A DNA stretch of 34,211 nucleotides from an uncultured Veillonellaceae bacterium (GTDB taxonomy: Bacteria; Bacillota; Negativicutes; Veillonellales; Megasphaeraceae), in NCBI GenBank assembly GCA_900546795.1, contig UREG01000013.1, positions 1 through 34,211 of the forward strand. The letters run 5' to 3'. Of the stretch, positions 14,369 to 22,319 are shown one piece after another. The translations under genes were made by a program, and so were the position numbers. Position 1 is the stretch's first letter, and every line of letters begins with the position of its first letter. A model generated the notes under the pieces. The model was not told the DNA's origin, made no database searches, and saw only the letters and a program-made list of their open reading frames with translations.

Positions 14369-15229
14369 TTACCGTATGCATAATTTTGCCATGTCTTGGG
14401 GAAGCGGAGCCGTGACGGTGATGATTTTTTTCTCTACCGGGTGAAGGAAAGAAATCATACCTGCATGCAGGGCCTGGCGGGAGATGTATTCCTTAGATCC
14501 GCCGTATAAATCGTCTCCCAGCAGCGGATAGCCTAAAGCGGCGCAATGCACGCGGATTTGATGTGTGCGGCCTGTGTGGAGCTGCAGTTCAATGTGACTG
14601 TATTGGCTGCCGCGGTGAAGAAGCCGGATATCCGTATGGGCGGACTGGCCGGCAGACGATACAATCCGCTCGATAATACTGCCTTCCTTGCGGGCAATGG
14701 GAAAGCGGACAGAAGCAGCCGGCGCCGGAAAGGACCCGGTGACAAAGGCTTGATAAGTACGCTGATGAAATAATTGTTTTTGCGTCAAGGCATATTGAAT
14801 CTGCGGCTGTTTGGCAATCAAAATAAGCCCGGATGTATTCCTGTCCAGCCGATGAATCAGATGAAACGCCGCTTTGGTTCCCGTTTTTTGGTAATGATAT
14901 GCGACTGCATTGGCCAGTGTCGGTTCATCAGAAGTGGAAACCGGATGCGATAAAAGCCCGGCAGGTTTATTGACGGCCAACAGATATTCGTCTTCATAAC
15001 AAATCGAAATAGGAAGCGCGATGGGCTCAAATTCATTTTTTAAAGGCAGCTCGACCCGAACATGATCGCCGGGCGAGGCAAAAGAACGCCATGAAACGGT
15101 TTGTCCGTTTATAAAGCAAGCGGCTTCATGCTTAATCCTGCGCCGCATGGTAACGGATACGCCATAGCGCTGCAATGCTTTGGTAAGCGGAAGAGCCTGC
15201 CAGTCGGCAGGGATAATAAACTGTATCAT
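14369..15229 (-). CDS. RluA-family pseudouridine synthase
   Basis: Converts specific uridines in rRNA or tRNA to pseudouridine. The 286-residue protein has an S4-like N-terminal part (RYGVSVTMRRRIKHEAACFINGQTV, here split as residues ~21-45), then the catalytic domain with VNKPAGLLSHP and HRLDRNTSGLIL, whose Asp129 is the nucleophile, and the GRTHQIRVH motif. Which of RluA, RluC or RluD it matches cannot be decided here, so no symbol is given. The upstream ribosome site is weak (AAGAGAT). No clear terminator was found before the fba promoter; the palindrome GATAAATTTATC lies there. Confidence 0.92.
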   Translation of the reverse strand: MIQFIIPADWQALPLTKALQRYGVSVTMRRRIKHEAACFINGQTVSWRSFASPGDHVRVELPLKNEFEPIALPISICYEDEYLLAVNKPAGLLSHPVSTSDEPTLANAVAYHYQKTGTKAAFHLIHRLDRNTSGLILIAKQPQIQYALTQKQLFHQRTYQAFVTGSFPAPAASVRFPIARKEGSIIERIVSSAGQSAHTDIRLLHRGSQYSHIELQLHTGRTHQIRVHCAALGYPLLGDDLYGGSKEYISRQALHAGMISFLHPVEKKIITVTAPLPQDMAKLCIR

Positions 15230-15607
15230 AAGAAATCTCTTTTCTATAAAAAATCGATGCGCCTTTTATTATACATAAAAATAGTCGCTTATGCGACCAT
15301 AAATGCAAAGTAAATCCATGATGAACGGGCGAAGGAATGGGAAAACAGTTGATTTTCCAAAAAATAGCAGGTGAGGACTGAAATAGTATAAGCAGAAACA
15401 CAGGCGGTGTGATGATGAGGGGGCGGGGATATCTGCTGCTATGTTAATTGGCGTGCCATATGCCGGAGGGGAGCGTGGTCTATATGGCTTCTCGACTGGC
15501 GATACCCATTGTCGCGCATGCAGTAAGAACGGCTGATATTTGGCAAAGCGTATACGAAACACATGGGGAGCAGGCTTAACGCACAGAAAAGGAAAAAATA
15601 GATAGAG
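15230..15607. other. Intergenic stretch with possible decayed gene
   Basis: This holds a TATAAT on the minus strand (15268-15273) that may serve the pseudouridine synthase gene, and a small hairpin GTCGC/GCGAC near 15284-15297. From about 15466 to 15580 the plus strand encodes PEGSVVYMASRLAIPIVAHA followed by a few more residues and a stop, which resembles the last motif of CPBP-family intramembrane proteases (aliphatic-PI-x-AHA). An in-frame stop lies upstream, and another frame carries a short related-looking stretch. I read it as a gene remnant at most. Nothing else is visible. Confidence 0.3.
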
Positions 15608-15664
15608 AAAAACAGAATGAGAAAATACAGGGATCATACCCCGCATTTTCTCATTCTGTTTTTT
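15608..15664. terminator. Long hairpin with 19-bp perfect arms
   Basis: The arms 15608-15626 and 15645-15663 are perfectly complementary (core ACAGAATGAGAAAAT), with a further GGG/CCC in the loop and T runs on both strands. It would work as a bidirectional terminator and insulates the serine recombinase gene from the left. It could also be a mobile-element end. Confidence 0.7.
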
Positions 15665-15744
15665 CTAGAGTATCAAATATTATATAAAATGAAAGACAAC
15701 TGATTTAGGATATTTTTTCTAATTGAGAGAAAGGAAGGAAAATA

Positions 15745-16344
15745 ATGAAAAATTTATATGGCTATATCCGAATTAGTACTAGAGAGCAGAATGCGGATAG
15801 ACAGATTTTAGCTTTGAAAGAATTGGCTATTCCAAAAGAGAATCTGTTCATCGATCAGCAATCTGGTAAGGATTTTGTACGACCACAGTACCGCAAAATG
15901 GTGCGGAAGCTAAAAAAAGAAGACCTGCTCTATATCAAGAGCATTGATCGTCTGGGACGTAACTATTCTGAAATTTTAGAACATTGGCGGATTCTCACCA
16001 AGGAAAAAGGAATTGATATTGTAGTACTGGATATGCCTTTGCTGGATACACGCCGGGGCAAAGACCTGCTGGGTACATTTTTGAGTGATATTGTTCTGCA
16101 GGTCTTGTCTTTTGTGGCAGAAAACGAACGCACGAATATCCGGCAGCGCCAGGCGGAGGGGATTGCTGCGGCGAAAGCACGCGGCGTACGCTTTGGCCGA
16201 CCGCCTCGTCCCTTGCCGGAAAACTTCCCTCAGGTGTACCGGCAGTGGAAAGACGGTAATATTACTTGTTCTGCAGCGGCAAGGATTTGTAAAATGCCGA
16301 TTTCCACCTTCCGCTATCGGGTGCAAATGTATGAAAAATCCTAA
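15745..16344 (+). CDS. Small serine recombinase (resolvase/invertase family)
   Basis: Site-specific recombinase that cuts and rejoins DNA through a phosphoserine link. The 199-residue protein has the full resolvase domain: YGYIRISTREQN with nucleophile Ser11, SIDRLGRNYSEI with active-site arginines, and the long dimer helix ending in ENERTNIRQRQAEGI. A hinge (GVRFGRPPRPLPENF) leads to a helix-turn-helix DNA-binding end (CSAAARICKMPISTFRYR). This size matches invertases such as Hin/Gin and Tn3-type resolvases, not the large phage integrases. GAAAGGAAGG precedes the ATG. It stands between a strong hairpin and an inverted-repeat-bounded segment at 16374-16505, a possible substrate. Confidence 0.92.
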   Translation: MKNLYGYIRISTREQNADRQILALKELAIPKENLFIDQQSGKDFVRPQYRKMVRKLKKEDLLYIKSIDRLGRNYSEILEHWRILTKEKGIDIVVLDMPLLDTRRGKDLLGTFLSDIVLQVLSFVAENERTNIRQRQAEGIAAAKARGVRFGRPPRPLPENFPQVYRQWKDGNITCSAAARICKMPISTFRYRVQMYEKS

Positions 16345-16373
16345 AGTTACTGTAAGCAGTGTTGTGCAGGAAG

Positions 16374-16505
16374 GTGTACTTTTTCGCAGTCGAGTCTTTT
16401 TCTGTATTCAAACGTTGCTCCCTATCTGTTAGTATTGGAAAAGCTGGCTTTTTATGGTATGGTAAAATAGAAAAATATAAGCAGGCATGTTGCGAAAAAG
16501 CACAC
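16374..16505. repeat. Inverted repeat pair bounding a 102-bp promoter-bearing segment
   Basis: GTGTACTTTTTCGCA (16374-16388) and TGCGAAAAAGCACAC (16491-16505) are reverse complements with one mismatch in 15. The first begins 29 bp after the recombinase stop. The interior holds the extended -10 at 16460-16468 that points to the methylase genes. I infer a possible invertible segment; the sequence shows only the repeats and their position. Confidence 0.45.
16460..16468 (+). promoter_or_regulatory. Probable promoter of the restriction-modification cassette
   Basis: TGGTAAAAT, a TGn extended -10. A TTGGAA lies upstream at 16435-16440, but at 22 bp, too far for a standard -35. It predicts a leader of ~85 bases that includes the right inverted repeat. 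Confidence 0.45.
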
Positions 16506-16561
16506 TATTTTGGAAGCAATTGTCTTTCTGCAAATGCCTGACAGATAAGAGGTGCAGGAAA

Positions 16562-17221
16562 ATGGCAGAACGACAGGTCAAGTCAAGGCAGCGTGTGGCA
16601 GATCACGGAGAGGTATTCACTGCTGAACGTGAGGTTAAAGCCATGTGCGATCTTGTAAAGCAGGAAACAGAACGGATTGAAAGCCGATTTTTAGAACCAG
16701 CTTGTGGAAATGGAAACTTTCTTGTGGAAGTTCTCCAGCGGAAGCTGGCTGTGGTAAAAAGCCGTTATGGGAAAAGTCCATTTGATTATGAACGGTACTC
16801 GGTACTGGCTATTACCAGCCTGTATGGAGTTGATATTTTGGAGGATAACGCAGAAGAATGCCGCCAGCGGCTGTTTGATATTTGGAATCAGGAATATACC
16901 GCTAATACAAAAGCCCAGGCAAATGAAACGTGCCGGGAAGCGGTGCGGTTTATCCTACACAAAAATATTCTATGTGGAGATGCGCTTACTATGCTGCAGG
17001 CAGATGGTTCGCCCATTGTTTTTGCAGAGTGGAGTCTTGTCACTGGAAATCAGATGAAACGCCGTGATTTTGCACTCGATGAGCTTCTGAACGGACACGA
17101 GGAGCAGATGAATATTTTCATGATCGGCTGGGAATATGACGAGGAAGTTCAGGCATTTATCCCACCGCCCATCAAGGAATATCCGCTGACCGATTACAGG
17201 AGGGTGCAGGACTATGAGTGA
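16562..17221 (+). CDS. N6-adenine methylase-like protein with motif I but no NPPY
   Basis: A 219-residue protein of the N-6 DNA methylase fold. The N-terminus RVADHGEVFTAEREVKAM is the typical lead-in of type I/IIG methylases, and LEPACGNGNFLVEV (44-57) is the SAM-binding motif I. YGVDILEDNAEECRQRLF and NILCGDAL match motifs II and III. The expected catalytic NPPY or DPPY tetrad is absent: after motif III comes IVFAEWSLVTGN and the protein ends with a short acidic tail. It therefore cannot be a complete amino-methyltransferase by itself. The frame is open back to 16487, but the lead-in motif and an AGG before the ATG favour 16562. It overlaps the next gene by 8 bp, so the two products may form a complex. 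Confidence 0.75.
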   Translation: MAERQVKSRQRVADHGEVFTAEREVKAMCDLVKQETERIESRFLEPACGNGNFLVEVLQRKLAVVKSRYGKSPFDYERYSVLAITSLYGVDILEDNAEECRQRLFDIWNQEYTANTKAQANETCREAVRFILHKNILCGDALTMLQADGSPIVFAEWSLVTGNQMKRRDFALDELLNGHEEQMNIFMIGWEYDEEVQAFIPPPIKEYPLTDYRRVQDYE

Positions 17222-18743
17222 TTTTTACAGCAATATGTATAACCCGGATGTCCTCACCTGTCTGGCGAATCTGTCCAACGACGAGGTGTTCACGCCGCCG
17301 GAGGTGGCGAACCGGATGCTGGATATGCTGCCGGAAGAGCTGTGGCATGACAGTAGCGCAACATTTCTCGACCCCGCCTGTAAGTCCGGGGTGTTTCTGC
17401 GGGAGATTGCTAAACGGCTGATTGAGGGATTGAAAGAAGAAATCCCGGATTTACAGGAACGTATTGACCACATTTTTCGTAACCAGCTGTATGGTATCGC
17501 AATCACTGAACTGACAAGCCTTCTTGCCCGGAGAAGTGTGTATTGCTCCAAGTATCCCAACAGTAAATATTCCATCACGCTTTTTGAAGATCCCAGCGGT
17601 AATATCCGGTACAAGCGGATACAGCATCACTGGCAGAACGGCAAGTGTCTGCTCTGCGGTGCATCTAAGAGTGAATACGAGCGAGGGGGAGAACTAGAAA
17701 CCCATGCGTATGAATGGATACATACGACCAAACCGGAGGAGATATTCAAGATGAAGTTTGATGTAATAATCAGTAATCCGCCGTATCAGCTATCTGATGG
17801 TGGAAATGGAAAGAGTGCAAAACCAATATATCAGCTATTTGTGGAACAGGCAAAGAAATTAAGACCACGCTATATGACAATGATTATTCCGTCCAGATGG
17901 TTTTCTGGCGGAAAAGGACTTGATGATTTCCGAAAAACTATGCTTTCCGATAGACATATCAGAAAACTGGTTGATTACGAAAACTTCAAAGATGTTTTTC
18001 CGGGGGTTGATTTAGCAGGTGGTGCATCTTATTTTTTGTGGGATAGAGATAATACGGGGATATGTGCGGTTGTAAATTTTAATCAGAATCCCCCCACTTG
18101 CGTAAACAGGTATCTTGATGAATATGAGATTTTTATTCGCCAAAATTTGGCGGTAGAAATTGTGCGAAAAGTACAGGAGAATACTACTGAAAAAAGAACA
18201 TTAAGTGATAGAGTATCTTCCAGAAAACCATTTGGACTTCCCACCAACTATACTCCATGCGGATCGGGTGTGCCATGTTGGTTTATCCAAAAGATAGGAT
18301 TAAAATTTGCAAATTCAAGAGATGTGGACAATTCTAAAGGGTATCTTCAGAAGTGGAAGTTTTTAGTTCCAAAAGCACCCATAGCAGGACAGACTGATTT
18401 TTCAAAACCAGTAGGTTTCTACTATGACGGGAATACACGAATTACAAAACCTGGTGAATGCTGCACAGAATCGTGGATTGTTGCAGGAGCATTTGATACG
18501 GAAGAAGAAGTGTTGGCTTATAAATCCTACATCTTTACTAAAATTGTTCGTTTTTTATTGCTACAAACAGTGGTGTCCCAAGATGTGACGAAGAAAAACT
18601 TCTGTTTTATTCCAGATTTAGGAACTTATCAAGGGCAATATACGGATAAAATGCTTTGCGAAATGTGGGATATTTCAGAGGAAGAATGGAGTTATATTGA
18701 CTCTCGCATAGCAACGATAGGTGGTGATAGCAATGGCAAGTGA
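17214..18743 (+). CDS. Eco57I-type N6-adenine DNA methyltransferase
   Basis: Probable modification and recognition subunit of a restriction-modification system. The 509-residue protein has NDEVFTPPEVANRML as lead-in, motif I in the unusual form DPACKSGVF (53-61), AITELTSLLARRS, and catalytic motif IV SNPPYQL (187-193). Two cysteines in CLLCGA (145, 148) lie between them and could be half of a zinc site. The C-terminal ~250 residues would be the target recognition region, similar in plan to TaqI/Eco57I-type enzymes. K in place of the usual G in motif I seems to be a feature of this subfamily as I recall it. The start ATG lies in the end of the previous gene, and its end overlaps the helicase gene by 11 bp. 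Confidence 0.82.
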   Translation: MSDFYSNMYNPDVLTCLANLSNDEVFTPPEVANRMLDMLPEELWHDSSATFLDPACKSGVFLREIAKRLIEGLKEEIPDLQERIDHIFRNQLYGIAITELTSLLARRSVYCSKYPNSKYSITLFEDPSGNIRYKRIQHHWQNGKCLLCGASKSEYERGGELETHAYEWIHTTKPEEIFKMKFDVIISNPPYQLSDGGNGKSAKPIYQLFVEQAKKLRPRYMTMIIPSRWFSGGKGLDDFRKTMLSDRHIRKLVDYENFKDVFPGVDLAGGASYFLWDRDNTGICAVVNFNQNPPTCVNRYLDEYEIFIRQNLAVEIVRKVQENTTEKRTLSDRVSSRKPFGLPTNYTPCGSGVPCWFIQKIGLKFANSRDVDNSKGYLQKWKFLVPKAPIAGQTDFSKPVGFYYDGNTRITKPGECCTESWIVAGAFDTEEEVLAYKSYIFTKIVRFLLLQTVVSQDVTKKNFCFIPDLGTYQGQYTDKMLCEMWDISEEEWSYIDSRIATIGGDSNGK

Positions 18744-21615
18744 GTTCTTTCCCCAGCGGCCTAATGCGCACCCGATGATTTACGCTTATAAAGACACCAA
18801 TCCTCAGTATCAAGGTCTTCTTAAGGTGGGATATACTGCCATTGACGTGGACAAGCGTGTTGCCCAGCAGTATCCCACTAAACGGCCGGACGGCAGCGTT
18901 CCTTACCAGATTGTATACCGGGAAAGTGCTATGTATTCGGATGGTACTTCATTTACGGATCATGATGTTCATCGGGTTTTAAAGTGTAAACACATTGAAT
19001 GTATGGGCGGTGAATGGTTTCGCTGTACTGTGGATGATGTGCGTGCGGCGGTGCTGGCAGTTAAAAAGCATAGTGACAATGTGGAGAATCGCGTTAACAG
19101 TTTTACTATGCGGCCGGAACAACAGGCAGCTGTGGACAAAACCGCAGCTTATTTTCAAAATGTTTATAAAGAGGATTCTACACGCTATCCTAAGTTTTTA
19201 TGGAACTGCAAAATGCGTTTTGGCAAAACCTTTGCTTCCTATCAGCTTGCAAAACGACTGGGATTCAAGCGCATTTTGATTCTGACATTTAAGCCTGCTG
19301 TGGTCAGCGCATGGCAGGAGGACTTGAACAGCCACATTGATTTTGAGGGGTGGCAGTTTATCAGCCGAGATACCGAATTAACCTATGAAAAAGCGGATAA
19401 GTCCCGGCCGATCATCTGCTTTGGTTCTTTTCAGGACTATCTGGGAGTGAATAAAGAAACTGGCGGCATCAAGGCAAAAAATGAGTGGGTACATTCCACC
19501 AACTGGGATTTGGTTATCTTTGATGAGTACCACTTTGGAGCATGGAAAGAAAGCGCCAAAAAGCTGTTTGAGCAGGAGGATGAGGACAGTTATGACAATG
19601 TAGACATGGATATATATGATCGTGGCAACGCTTACGATGAAACTTTTCTTCCCATTACCACCATGTATTATTTGTATTTGTCAGGTACACCGTTTCGGGC
19701 GCTGAATTCCGGTGAATTTATCGAGGAACAAATTTATAACTGGACATATTCGGATGAACAGAGGGCAAAAGAAAACTGGCAGGGAGATAATAATCCTTAT
19801 GCTGCACTACCCCGTATGGTGATGATGACCTATCGTATCCCGGATAGTATTCGTCAAATCGCTATGCAGAGAGAATTCAACGAGTTCGACTTGAACGTAT
19901 TTTTTTCTGCGCAAGGCAAGAGGGAAGATGCCCGCTTCATCTATGAAAATGAAGTACAGAAATGGCTGGATTTGATTCGGGGTGCTTATCTGGAAACCAG
20001 TGTGGATGATTTGAAGTTGGGGGCTAAAAAGCCTGCTCTGCCGTATGCAGATGTGCGATTACTGAATGTATTGCAGCATACGCTTTGGTTTCTGCCTAAT
20101 GTGCTTTCTTGCTATGCGATGAAAAATCTGTTGATGCAAAAGCAGAATACTTTTTACCATGATTACACCATCAATGTCTGCGCAGGTTCGGGAGCTGGAA
20201 TTGGCGCAAAGGCATTGGAGCCGGTGCAAAAATCTATGCGTGACCCTCTGGAGAGCAAGACGATCACACTTTCCTGCGGTAAATTGACGACGGGTGTTAC
20301 AGTCAAACCATGGACGGGTATTTTTATGCTGAGAAACCTGTCAAGCCCGGAAACCTATTTTCAGGCGGCATTCCGGGTACAAAGCCCGTGGGAAATTACA
20401 ACGGATGGAGGTAAAAAGGAAATTGTCAAACAGGAATGCTATGTGTTTGATTTTGCGCTTGACCGGGCACTCAAGCAAATTTCCGATTACAGCTGCCGAT
20501 TGAATATTGATGAAGGGAACCCGGAAAAGAAAGTGGCTGAGTTTATCAATTTTCTTCCGGTTATTGCCTATGATGGCAGTAGTATGCGGCAGATCGATGC
20601 AGGCGAGGTTCTGGATATCGCTATGGCAGGTACATCTGCTACCTTACTTGCCAAGCGTTGGGAAAGCGCTCTGCTTGTCAATGTGGATAATGATACACTA
20701 TCCCGTTTGATGGCAAATTCAGAGGCTATGGACGCTTTGATGAAGATTGAGGGATTCCGCAGTTTGAATGAGGATATACAGACCATTATTAACAAGTCCG
20801 AAACTATAAAAAAGGCGAAGAAAGAGGGCACAGAAAAATTAACTCCGAAAGAAAAAAAGGCGTTGAGTGAGGAAGAAAAAGAGTATAAATCCAAGCGTAA
20901 GCAGATTCAGGAGAAACTGATCAAATTTGCTACCCGTATTCCGGTTTTTATGTATTTGACCGATTACCGGGAACGCTGTTTGAAGGATGTGATCACACAG
21001 CTGGAACCGGGACTTTTTAAGAAGGTAACAGGTCTAGGAGTCAAGGATTTCGAGTTGCTAGTATCTTTCGGTGTATTCAATGATTCACTGATGAACGATG
21101 CTGTTTATAAGTTTAAACGATACGAAGATGCCAGTCTGAGTTATACTGGAATGAATCGGCATGCGGGGGAAAACCGCGGCGGTTGGGATACTGTGATCAC
21201 AGATGATGACTATAGCAGTATGTTTGCTTTGCAGCAGGGCTCGATGAAACCGGCACACCTTGCATCGGATAATTTGGCCCAAAAAACATTTTGGGGATTT
21301 TCAGAGGCGGTACGGGATGTGGAACTTTCTAAAAAGGAAAGGCAATATTCGCAGAACGTCGCAGAAAAATCAGCTGTATATGGACGGCATTTGGAAAAAC
21401 CTCGTCGTATTCCGCCGTCGCCAAAACCTGAACTGCAGAAACAGGTGGACTTGGTCCGTGTAGTGGTTGGATGTCAGCTTCGGCATAAAGCGTTTGGCAT
21501 GGGAACGGTAAAAGAAATTCAAAGTGGTTTGATTGTTGTACGGTTTGGAGACATAGAGAAAAAGTTTCAGTTTCCCGGTGCCTTAGTGCAGGGGTTTCTG
21601 AACTTGCCGGAATAA
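18733..21615 (+). CDS. GIY-YIG nuclease fused to SF2 helicase, restriction subunit candidate
   Basis: Probable ATP-driven DNA translocase and nuclease. Of 960 residues, about 10-110 match the T5orf172-type GIY-YIG domain: IYAYKDTN, GLLKVGYT, an Arg in VDKRVAQ, DHDVHRVL and GGEWF with the catalytic Glu. Next come SF2 motifs: Q-type TMRPEQQ, motif I as MRFGKT (161-166), motif II DEYH (264-267), motif III SGTPFRA (about 317), motif V CGKLTTGVTVKPW and motif VI FQAAFRVQSPW (about 543). A lysine/glutamate-rich coil follows at about 690-720, and a small beta domain HKAFGMGTVKEI...VVRFGD ends the protein, as in UvrD/PcrA tails. A GTG at 18721 is in frame, but AGGTGGTG suits the ATG at 18733. Coupled to the methylase gene by overlap; the function as restriction enzyme is inferred. 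Confidence 0.8.
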   Translation: MASEFFPQRPNAHPMIYAYKDTNPQYQGLLKVGYTAIDVDKRVAQQYPTKRPDGSVPYQIVYRESAMYSDGTSFTDHDVHRVLKCKHIECMGGEWFRCTVDDVRAAVLAVKKHSDNVENRVNSFTMRPEQQAAVDKTAAYFQNVYKEDSTRYPKFLWNCKMRFGKTFASYQLAKRLGFKRILILTFKPAVVSAWQEDLNSHIDFEGWQFISRDTELTYEKADKSRPIICFGSFQDYLGVNKETGGIKAKNEWVHSTNWDLVIFDEYHFGAWKESAKKLFEQEDEDSYDNVDMDIYDRGNAYDETFLPITTMYYLYLSGTPFRALNSGEFIEEQIYNWTYSDEQRAKENWQGDNNPYAALPRMVMMTYRIPDSIRQIAMQREFNEFDLNVFFSAQGKREDARFIYENEVQKWLDLIRGAYLETSVDDLKLGAKKPALPYADVRLLNVLQHTLWFLPNVLSCYAMKNLLMQKQNTFYHDYTINVCAGSGAGIGAKALEPVQKSMRDPLESKTITLSCGKLTTGVTVKPWTGIFMLRNLSSPETYFQAAFRVQSPWEITTDGGKKEIVKQECYVFDFALDRALKQISDYSCRLNIDEGNPEKKVAEFINFLPVIAYDGSSMRQIDAGEVLDIAMAGTSATLLAKRWESALLVNVDNDTLSRLMANSEAMDALMKIEGFRSLNEDIQTIINKSETIKKAKKEGTEKLTPKEKKALSEEEKEYKSKRKQIQEKLIKFATRIPVFMYLTDYRERCLKDVITQLEPGLFKKVTGLGVKDFELLVSFGVFNDSLMNDAVYKFKRYEDASLSYTGMNRHAGENRGGWDTVITDDDYSSMFALQQGSMKPAHLASDNLAQKTFWGFSEAVRDVELSKKERQYSQNVAEKSAVYGRHLEKPRRIPPSPKPELQKQVDLVRVVVGCQLRHKAFGMGTVKEIQSGLIVVRFGDIEKKFQFPGALVQGFLNLPE

Positions 21616-21669
21616 CTCTATAAATAGATGTATGCTATAAAGTTTGACTGAAAGAGAAATGCAGAGGGA

Positions 21670-22050
21670 AACAAATATGCAGAAGTAAAATCAGCGATTG
21701 TTTTATCTATCGCGAAAATAAAGGCAGATATGATGATCGGTTTTAAATATAGTGATGAGTGTGCTCAGAAAAGCCTTTGCCGCGATACCGGATGAAACAG
21801 GACTGCTTCTCTGCTCTGATCAGGCGAGGATATCAGGAGCTGTACCGACAGATGTTTAAAGAGAAGGGTGTCAGGCAGAGCATGCGTTGAATAGGTAATT
21901 GTCTCGGCAACACAGTGGCATAAAACTTCTTTGGTCTGATTAAAAGAGAACTGCGTTATCTGCAAAAATTTCAGTCTATCGAATATTTCAAAAAAGTTGG
22001 AAGAGTATCTGAACTTATTGTAATAACCAATGCATTTAAAGAATAGTGAA
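21670..22050 (+). pseudogene. Decayed IS3-family transposase (OrfB) remnant
   Basis: Pieces of an IS3/IS150-type OrfB appear in different frames: NKGRYDDR (compare KGRYGYRR) near 21712, a fragment GYQELYRQMFKEKGVRQSM around 21830, then GNCLGNTVA, a stop, and NFFGLIKRELRYLQKFQSIE to about 21990, then EEYL. The normal order of these blocks in intact OrfB is kept, but there are stops, frameshifts and a deletion of the central part. No terminal inverted repeats were found. The rest of the gap, 21616-21669 and 22051-22319, has only a candidate extended -10 (TGATATAAT, 22174-22182) for the next gene. Confidence 0.7.
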
Positions 22051-22173
22051 AGGTTTTGTTTTCGATAATTTACAGACAACAAGCCTTTTTCATTACTTAA
22101 TACCTTTTAGTTTAAAGTTTTATATAGAGCGGGGGATGCTTTTTATATTGCGAAACAAAGAGTCTGGGAATAA

Positions 22174-22182
22174 TGATATAAT
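22174..22182 (+). promoter_or_regulatory. Extended -10 upstream of the frameshifted orphan gene
   Basis: TGATATAAT fits TGn-TATAAT exactly and lies about 140 bp before the start at 22320. It is the same sequence as the promoter of the small RNA at 1462. Confidence 0.45.
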
Positions 22183-22319
22183 AAGTGCAAAATAGGATGA
22201 GTGAAATTGGTAAAGCAGTACGATGACTGTGTAACGTGAAAAAGTTTTAGCCAGTAAAGATTTAAACCGAGTGTAGTGTATTTCAGTAAAGTAACGATGA
22301 TACCGAAAGAGGAAAGTAT

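Noticed and set aside
16562..21615. Classical type I or type III restriction system, or BREX
   Set aside because: No HsdS-like specificity gene, no Mod/Res pair of the expected form, and no PglZ, BrxC or BrxL in the window.
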